Positions 6,538 through 10,111 of a stretch of 10,111 bases of DNA are shown piece after piece (position 1 is the stretch's first letter; each line of letters opens with the position of its first letter). A model generated the notes under the pieces. It did no database searches. It worked only from the letters and a program-made list of their open reading frames with translations, and had not been told where the DNA came from. Origin of the DNA: an uncultured Collinsella sp. (lineage in GTDB: Bacteria; Actinomycetota; Coriobacteriia; Coriobacteriales; Coriobacteriaceae); NCBI GenBank assembly GCA_902494465.1, contig CABUTH010000058.1, forward strand, positions 1 to 10,111, read 5' to 3'. The translations under genes were made by a program, and so were the position numbers.

Positions 6538-7251
6538 ATGACGGACTGTCGTTTCTCGCGCTTGCTTGCAAAACTGGAGATCCCGCTGCTGCTGGCGGTG
6601 CCAGCCGTGATGGCTGCGGCGTTGCTGGCAGGTATTGAGCAGGCGGCGCTTGCCATGCTTGTCGTGGTGGCACTGGTGCTTGCGCTGTTCTTTGCGGGTT
6701 ACGAGGCGTCGCGCCCGGGCCTGCGCCAGATTATGCCCACGCTGGTGTTGGCGGCGTTGGCCGCGGCGGGGCGCATCTTGTTTGGCCCCATTCCCGACTT
6801 TAAACCGGTGAGCGCCATCGCCATTATCGCGGGGGCGACGCTTGGTCGCCGCAATGGTTTTATGGTTGGCGCGTTGGCGGCGCTGACCAGCAATTTCTTT
6901 TTTGGACAGGGTATGTGGACGCCGTGGCAGATGTATGCCTGGGGCCTGGTTGGCTATGTCGGCGGCGCGCTGGCGTATGCGGGTGCGTTCGACCGCGTCG
7001 ACGGCACCGTGCGCATGCCAGCGCTGCTGGCGTACGGCTTTGCGTCGGGCCTGCTCTATGGCGTCGTGATCAACGCGTATGACATCATTGGTTTTGTACA
7101 GCCGCTTACTTGGGCGGGTGCCGTGGCGCGTCTTGCCACGGCAGTGCCGTTCGATATTACGCACGGCCTTGCGACCTGCGTGTTTTTGGCCGCCTTGTAC
7201 AAGCCTTGGCGCCGTCGCATTAACCGTGTCGTCGTGAAATACGGGCTGTAG
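6538..7251 (+). CDS. ECF transporter substrate-binding (S) component, substrate unknown
   Basis: The 237-residue protein is very hydrophobic, with likely membrane segments at about 15-32, 36-54, 65-82, 91-115, 132-150, 163-180 and 195-220. The central part resembles S components of the energy-coupling factor family: GPIPDFKP (83-90), IAGATLGRRNGF (97-108), SNFFFGQGMWTPWQM (118-132) and AWGLVGYVGG (134-143). Its position five bases after ecfA makes it the dedicated substrate-specificity subunit of this importer. Vitamin precursors such as cobalamin-type compounds are transported by some ECF systems, but nothing here identifies the ligand: no riboswitch and no biosynthetic neighbour. The ATG at 6538 was chosen because the frame upstream overlaps ecfA and only this start gives the expected short cytoplasmic N-terminus. 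Its ribosome site is weak (AGGG), which suits translational coupling. Confidence 0.87.
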   Translation: MTDCRFSRLLAKLEIPLLLAVPAVMAAALLAGIEQAALAMLVVVALVLALFFAGYEASRPGLRQIMPTLVLAALAAAGRILFGPIPDFKPVSAIAIIAGATLGRRNGFMVGALAALTSNFFFGQGMWTPWQMYAWGLVGYVGGALAYAGAFDRVDGTVRMPALLAYGFASGLLYGVVINAYDIIGFVQPLTWAGAVARLATAVPFDITHGLATCVFLAALYKPWRRRINRVVVKYGL

Positions 7252-7289
7252 GGCTGGTTCGCCGGGGCGGGAATCAATACTGCCGAAGT

Positions 7290-7456
7290 GCCATTTCAAA
7301 ACTATGCCGGTTTACGGGGCTAGATTGGCGCAGGCAGACCATGCCGGCTTTTTCGAAATAGAGCAAGCCGTTCACCTGCGGTTTTATTATCTCGGAATTG
7401 CGTATGGTTGGGGGTTCGCGATTCAGTCCCGTAAACCGGCATAGTTTTGGAATGGC
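7290..7456. repeat. Long inverted-repeat element downstream of the ECF operon
   Basis: The arms 7290-7318 and 7428-7456 are 29 bases each and match at 28 positions; both carry CAAAACTATGCCGGTTTACG. The similarity continues weakly inward (GGGGCTAGATT against the complement of AATCAGTCCC). The enclosed 109 bases contain a further stem at 7329-7380. There is no credible gene in 7252-7785; a 108-codon minus-strand frame crossing this element is judged non-coding. It resembles a small non-autonomous mobile element or palindromic intergenic repeat; no flanking target duplication was recognised. Confidence 0.8.
7329..7389 (+). terminator. Possible terminator stem within the inverted-repeat element
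   Basis: CGCAGG (7329-7334) pairs with CCTGCG (7375-7380), and CGGCTT (7345-7350) with AAGCCG (7365-7370), followed by GTTTTATTA. It is the first structure with a T-rich tail downstream of the S-component stop, about 80 bases away. It may end the ECF operon transcript. The long interrupted stem makes this weak. Confidence 0.35.
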
Positions 7457-7497
7457 CGGCTGATATGACGGGCATCGTGGCCCTCGGAGATCCAAAT

Positions 7498-7542
7498 TGA
7501 TCCATTTTCTTCCGTCCCCAGATGTCCCCAGGGAATCAGTTG
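7498..7542. repeat. Direct repeat, copy 1 (with 10-bp insertion)
   Basis: Positions 7498-7520 match 7748-7770 at 21 of 23 bases (TGATCC, TTTTC, TCCGTCCCCA). Positions 7531-7542 match 7771-7782 at 11 of 12 (GGGAATCAGTTG against GGGGATCAGTTG). This copy has ten extra bases, GATGTCCCCA (7521-7530), that look like a small tandem duplication of the adjoining GTCCCCA. Weaker similarity extends about 17 bases further left (CCCTC and CCAAA blocks). Confidence 0.75.
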
Positions 7543-7552
7543 ACGGCGTTTG

Positions 7553-7710
7553 CCACGAAACTGGCCCATCTACTACGTTTAGCTTGATACCCCCGACCAT
7601 GACCGCGTTTTATGAAAAACCGCAGGCTTTCTACCTGCGGTTTTCTTTTTGCGTTGTTCGCTGTGGTTGAGGGTGGTGGCTTAAACGTAGTAGATGGGCG
7701 TGTTTCGTGG
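7553..7710. repeat. Large palindromic element with a terminator at its centre
   Basis: The arms 7553-7581 and 7682-7710 are 29 bases each and match at 27 positions; both carry CCACGAAAC and GCCCATCTACTACGTTTA. Inward, an ACCCCCGACCA stretch partly mirrors the complement of TGGTTGAGGGT. The exact centre (7631) falls in the loop of the terminator at 7616-7650. Because the arms are inverted copies, both strands can be read as the same short peptide (LNVVDG.VSW) in small open frames. That is a by-product of the symmetry or a relic of a repeated coding fragment. Confidence 0.8.
7616..7650. terminator. Strong bidirectional intrinsic terminator
   Basis: AAAACCGCAGG (7616-7626) pairs perfectly with CCTGCGGTTTT (7634-7644) around a seven-base loop. 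CTTTTT follows on the plus strand, and on the minus strand the stem ends in TTTTTC. It is suited to stopping both the rightward ECF transcript and the leftward exonuclease III transcript in this convergent region. Confidence 0.85.
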
Positions 7711-7747
7711 CGGATGGGTCACGCGGATACCCTCACGAGGCCCAAAA

Positions 7748-7782
7748 TGATCCGTTTTCCTCCGTCCCCAGGGGATCAGTTG
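7748..7782. repeat. Direct repeat, copy 2
   Basis: This is the second copy of the degenerate direct repeat, in the same orientation as 7498-7542 and on the far side of the palindromic element. It lacks the ten-base insertion and reads through TCCGTCCCCAGGGGATCAG. It ends three bases before the exonuclease III stop codon, so it forms the immediate 3' flank of that gene. TGATCC and GGATCA at its ends are mutually complementary, so it can form a small hairpin. Confidence 0.75.
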
Positions 7783-7785
7783 GGG

Positions 7786-8604
7786 CTAGAGCTCTAGCGT
7801 GAGGGTGACGGGGCAGTGGTCGCTGCCGAAGATGTCGCCGCGGATGCCGGTGTCGCGTACGTTGCCGGCGATTGCGTCGCTTACCAGGAAGTAGTCGATG
7901 CGCCAGCCTGCGTTGTTCTTGCGGGCATTAAAGCGGTAGCTCCACCAGCTGTAGACGCCCTCGACGTCCGGATTGGCCGCGCGCCAGGTGTCGGTAAAAC
8001 CGGCGTCGAGCAGCTCGGTGAACTTGCCACGCTCCTCATCCGAAAAGCCGGCGTTGCCGCGGTTGGACTTGGGGTTCTTAAGGTCGATCTCCTCGTGCGC
8101 TACGTTAAAGTCGCCGCAGGTTACGACGGGCTTGCCGGTCTCGCGCTCAAGCGCGCTCAAAAAGCCGCGGTAGGTATCGTCCCAGGCCATGCGCACGTCG
8201 ATGCGGGCGAGCTCGTTTTGCGCGTTGGGCGTGTAGACGTCGACAAACCAAAACTTGTCGAACTCGAGCGCGCAGACGCGGCCCTCGGTTGCGGCCTGGG
8301 CGACGAGCTCGGCCGCCTCGCCCTCGCCGGCGTAGGGTAGCAGCGCGTCGGCGTGCAGCACGCGCAGCGGTTCCTGGCGGCTAAAGACCGCAGTGCCCGA
8401 ATAGCCTTTACGCTCGGCGTAGCTCCAGATTTGGTGATAGCCAGGCAGATTGATATCGACCTGGCCCTCCTGCAGCTTTGTCTCCTGCAGCGCCAAGATA
8501 TCGACGTCGAGTTCTTGCGCGATCTGAATAAAGCTCGGGTCCTTTTTGAGCACGGCGCGCAGGCCGTTAACGTTCCACGAGGCAAAGGTGTAAGTCTGAG
8601 GCAT
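7786..8604 (-). CDS. exoA: Exodeoxyribonuclease III / AP endonuclease (ExoA/Xth type)
   Basis: This enzyme cleaves DNA at abasic sites and degrades 3' ends in base-excision repair. The 272-residue protein carries the EEP-fold motifs: SWNVNGLR (9-16, Asn11), LALQETKLQEGQ (37-48, metal ligand Glu41), VYTPNAQ (123-129, Tyr124), CGDFNVAHEEIDLKNPK (163-179, Asp165, Asn167), SWWSYRFNARKNNAGWRIDY and the terminal GSDHCPV (260-266, Asp262-His263). The sequence strongly resembles Bacillus ExoA and is about 20 residues longer, mainly because of an Ala/Glu-rich insertion around residues 85-106. The ATG has AAAGGAC upstream at proper spacing. It is divergent from the sirtuin gene and converges on the ECF operon, with repeats at its 3' side; the central terminator at 7616-7650 is the nearest strong stop signal. 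Identification is secure. Confidence 0.96.
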   Translation of the reverse strand: MPQTYTFASWNVNGLRAVLKKDPSFIQIAQELDVDILALQETKLQEGQVDINLPGYHQIWSYAERKGYSGTAVFSRQEPLRVLHADALLPYAGEGEAAELVAQAATEGRVCALEFDKFWFVDVYTPNAQNELARIDVRMAWDDTYRGFLSALERETGKPVVTCGDFNVAHEEIDLKNPKSNRGNAGFSDEERGKFTELLDAGFTDTWRAANPDVEGVYSWWSYRFNARKNNAGWRIDYFLVSDAIAGNVRDTGIRGDIFGSDHCPVTLTLEL

Positions 8605-8666
8605 GGTGTCCTTTCGACGGGGTTGGCAGGCTTAAGATTAACGCAATAAGGGCGGGGTGGGCTCCG

Positions 8667-8694
8667 TGCATGCTGACTTAAAGGCTGCATGCTG
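8667..8694. promoter_or_regulatory. Two TGCATGCTG direct repeats between divergent genes
   Basis: TGCATGCTG occurs at 8667-8675 and again at 8686-8694, 19 bases apart, each with a palindromic GCATGC core. They lie in the 135-base gap between exoA and the sirtuin gene, where both promoters must be. Spacing near two helical turns would suit a dimeric regulator, but no regulator is known from the sequence. Confidence 0.3.
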
Positions 8695-8739
8695 GGACGT
8701 CGCTCAACGCTGCTCGATTAACAAGGACGGAGGACTCAT

Positions 8740-9492
8740 ATGACTCAGGCAATATCGGACCCCAGGCAGGCCTCCGCCGCCCTGGCGGATCTGTTTGACA
8801 CCCACAAGCGCGTGGTCTTCTTTGGCGGCGCTGGTGTTTCCACGGCAAGTGGCATCCCCGATTTCCGCAGCGTGGACGGCCTGTATCACCAGCAGTTTGC
8901 CTATCCGCCCGAGACCATGCTGTCGCATAGCTTTTACGAGGCACATCCTGCGGAGTTCTTCGACTTTTACCGCACCAAGATGATCGCGCTTAACGCTAAG
9001 CCTAACCGCTGCCACACCAAGCTGGCCGAGCTGGAGCGCGCCGGCAAGCTCGACGCCGTGGTGACGCAAAATATCGACGGTCTGCACCAGGCGGCCGGCT
9101 CGCAGCGCGTGTTCGAGCTGCACGGATCGGTCCATCGCAACATTTGCCAGTCGTGCGGCGCGGTCTATAGCGCCGAGTGGATTTGCTCGCGCGAGCACGA
9201 GGACGCCGCGGGCGTGCCTGTATGTCCTGCGTGCGGCGGGCGCATCAAGCCCGATGTGGTGCTCTACGAGGAGCCGCTCGATGAGCATGTGCTGACCGGT
9301 GCCGTTGCCGCCATCGCCGCGGCCGATGCCCTCATTGTGGGTGGGACCTCGCTCGTGGTGTATCCGGCGGCGGGCCTTACGCGTTACTTTACCGGCGATA
9401 CGCTGGCCATATGCAACCTTGCTCCCACCGATCAGGATGCAAATGCCGACCTGCTGATTTCTTGCGACATCGCGGCCGCGTTTGCGTTCTAG
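8740..9492 (+). CDS. cobB: NAD-dependent protein deacylase (sirtuin, Sir2 family)
   Basis: Sirtuins remove acyl groups from lysine side chains using NAD, giving nicotinamide and O-acyl-ADP-ribose; in bacteria they regulate enzymes such as acetyl-CoA synthetase. The 250-residue protein has the NAD-binding GGAGVSTASGIPDFRS (29-44), TQNIDGLH (109-116), the catalytic His128 in ELHGS, the four zinc cysteines Cys136-Cys139 and Cys162-Cys165, then IKPDVVLYEEPLD (169-181) and GGTSLVVYPAAGL. Length and the ASGIPDFRS form fit a single-domain bacterial (class U-like) sirtuin. No Ala-Tyr-X-X-Arg pair marking a desuccinylase was noticed at the usual position, where Phe53-Ala54-Tyr55 stands, so plain deacetylase activity is more likely. 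GGAGG (8729-8733) lies six bases before the ATG. It is divergent from exoA and followed by folP. Confidence 0.95.
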   Translation: MTQAISDPRQASAALADLFDTHKRVVFFGGAGVSTASGIPDFRSVDGLYHQQFAYPPETMLSHSFYEAHPAEFFDFYRTKMIALNAKPNRCHTKLAELERAGKLDAVVTQNIDGLHQAAGSQRVFELHGSVHRNICQSCGAVYSAEWICSREHEDAAGVPVCPACGGRIKPDVVLYEEPLDEHVLTGAVAAIAAADALIVGGTSLVVYPAAGLTRYFTGDTLAICNLAPTDQDANADLLISCDIAAAFAF

Positions 9493-9512
9493 CCCGCGCG
9501 CGCGGATACAAT
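9482..9512 (+). promoter_or_regulatory. Candidate folP promoter
   Basis: TACAAT (9507-9512) is a good -10 element. TTGCGT (9482-9487) lies 19 bases upstream, inside the last codons of the sirtuin gene, a long spacer for a -35. It would start a transcript near 9519 with a leader of about 70 bases before folP. Read-through from the sirtuin gene is the alternative. Confidence 0.35.
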
Positions 9513-9537
9513 AGAAAGACTGAGTGCAAAGCGACCC

Positions 9538-9565
9538 CGCCGCCAGCTCCCCAAGCTCGGCGGCG
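9538..9565 (+). other. Strong stem-loop in the folP leader
   Basis: CGCCGCC (9538-9544) pairs with GGCGGCG (9559-9565). AGCT (9545-9548) pairs with AGCT (9554-9557) around a five-base loop, with one bulged C. ATTTT follows six bases later and overlaps the approach to the folP ribosome site. It may be a weak terminator after the sirtuin gene or a leader structure acting on folP. Confidence 0.5.
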
Positions 9566-9587
9566 TGGACATTTTAGGAGGATGTTC

Positions 9588-10111
9588 ATGGCGAACGACA
9601 GCAAGACATGGCGGTGCGGAAAGTATGAGCTCAGCTTTGACCGTCCGCGCATCATGGGCGTCCTCAACGTGACGCCCGATTCGTTTAGCGATGGCGGGGA
9701 GCACTTCGACCCCGATGCCGCCATCGAGTACGGCCTGGCGATGCTCGACGCCGGCGCCGACATCATCGACGTGGGCGGCGAGTCCACGGGCCCCGGCTTT
9801 ACCCCGGTCAACCCCGACGAGGAGGCTCGCCGCGTGCTGCCCGTGGTGCGTGCGCTGGCCAAGGAGGGCGCCATCGTCTCGATCGACACGCGTCATGTGG
9901 CGGTTGCCAAGGCGGCCGTGCGCTGCGGCGCCTCGATCGTCAACGACGTGACGGGCTTCACTGATCCCAAGATGGTCGAGTTCGTTAAGACGAGCACCTG
10001 CGGCGTCATCGTGATGCATGCCGGCGAGGTTGCCGCGCCCGCACGCACGCACGCAACGGTGCAGCTCGATACCTCGGCAGCGGCGTTTGTTGCCGAGAAG
10101 GCGCGCGAGGC
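9588..10111 (+). CDS. folP: Dihydropteroate synthase, N-terminal part (runs off window)
   Basis: DHPS condenses 6-hydroxymethyl-7,8-dihydropterin pyrophosphate with p-aminobenzoate in folate synthesis and is the sulfonamide target. The 174 residues present cover about 60 percent of a normal 270-290-residue enzyme. Motifs are IMGVLNVTPDSFSDGG (22-37, Asn27), GADIIDVGGEST (56-67), SIDT (98-101, Asp100), IVNDVTG (117-123, Asn119-Asp120) and VMHAG (142-146, His144). Two motifs are atypical. The near-invariant Arg of ESTRPG is Gly68 here (ESTGPG), and the usual MHMRGTP-like segment is MHAGEVAAPART. The later Lys and Arg-X-His residues lie outside the window. AGGAGG (9576-9581) lies six bases before the chosen ATG; an in-frame ATG at 9582 is too close to it. 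Folate synthase identity is likely, but a divergent non-canonical FolP paralogue cannot be excluded. Confidence 0.9.
   Translation, partial: MANDSKTWRCGKYELSFDRPRIMGVLNVTPDSFSDGGEHFDPDAAIEYGLAMLDAGADIIDVGGESTGPGFTPVNPDEEARRVLPVVRALAKEGAIVSIDTRHVAVAKAAVRCGASIVNDVTGFTDPKMVEFVKTSTCGVIVMHAGEVAAPARTHATVQLDTSAAAFVAEKARE

Noticed and set aside
7274-7600. 108-codon minus-strand open frame across the inverted repeats
   Set aside because: It spans one whole repeat element and one arm of another, has no recognisable domain, and its start region merely mirrors the plus-strand frame at 7612-7797 because of the inverted arms.
7612-7797. 61-codon plus-strand open frame beginning in the terminator
   Set aside because: It starts inside the terminator stem, has no ribosome site and ends in the exonuclease III stop region. 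Its peptide is explained by the repeat arm.

Overview
The window is GC-rich bacterial chromosome with housekeeping genes on both strands. Protein style, base composition, the glmU-prs-pth order and a compact ECF transporter operon suggest an actinobacterium of the Coriobacteriia, most likely Collinsella or a close relative. That assignment is inferred from the sequence alone and was not checked against a database.

Layout. Positions 1-336 hold no gene, only a hairpin, a pair of inverted-repeat arms and a terminator-like stem. Then, on the minus strand and in transcription order, come glmU (3803-2391), prs (2196-1210) and pth (966-337): UDP-GlcNAc synthesis, PRPP synthesis and peptidyl-tRNA recycling. 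A terminator lies between glmU and prs, and a roughly 105-base compound hairpin lies between prs and pth. Divergent from glmU, on the plus strand, is a tightly packed three-gene ECF importer operon: ecfT (about 4003-4890), a fused double-ATPase ecfA (4890-6533) and an S component (6538-7251). Together they would form one complete vitamin- or micronutrient-type importer; its substrate cannot be read from the sequence.

The ECF operon and a minus-strand exonuclease III gene (8604-7786) converge on a 534-base gene-free stretch. It holds two large imperfect inverted repeats, two degenerate direct repeats and a strong bidirectional terminator. Divergent from the nuclease is a class U-like sirtuin (8740-9492). 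It is followed by the first 174 codons of a dihydropteroate synthase (folP, from 9588), which runs off the window and carries a Gly in place of the usual Arg of the ESTRPG motif.

The most unusual aspect is the number of long, imperfect palindromic elements with apparently unrelated arms: 138-334, 1082-1186, 7290-7456, 7553-7710, and one at 5683-5873 inside ecfA, where it encodes the linker between the two ATPase domains. They look like small non-coding dispersed repeats, one of them domesticated in frame. No complete transposase, CRISPR array, tRNA or rRNA was seen.
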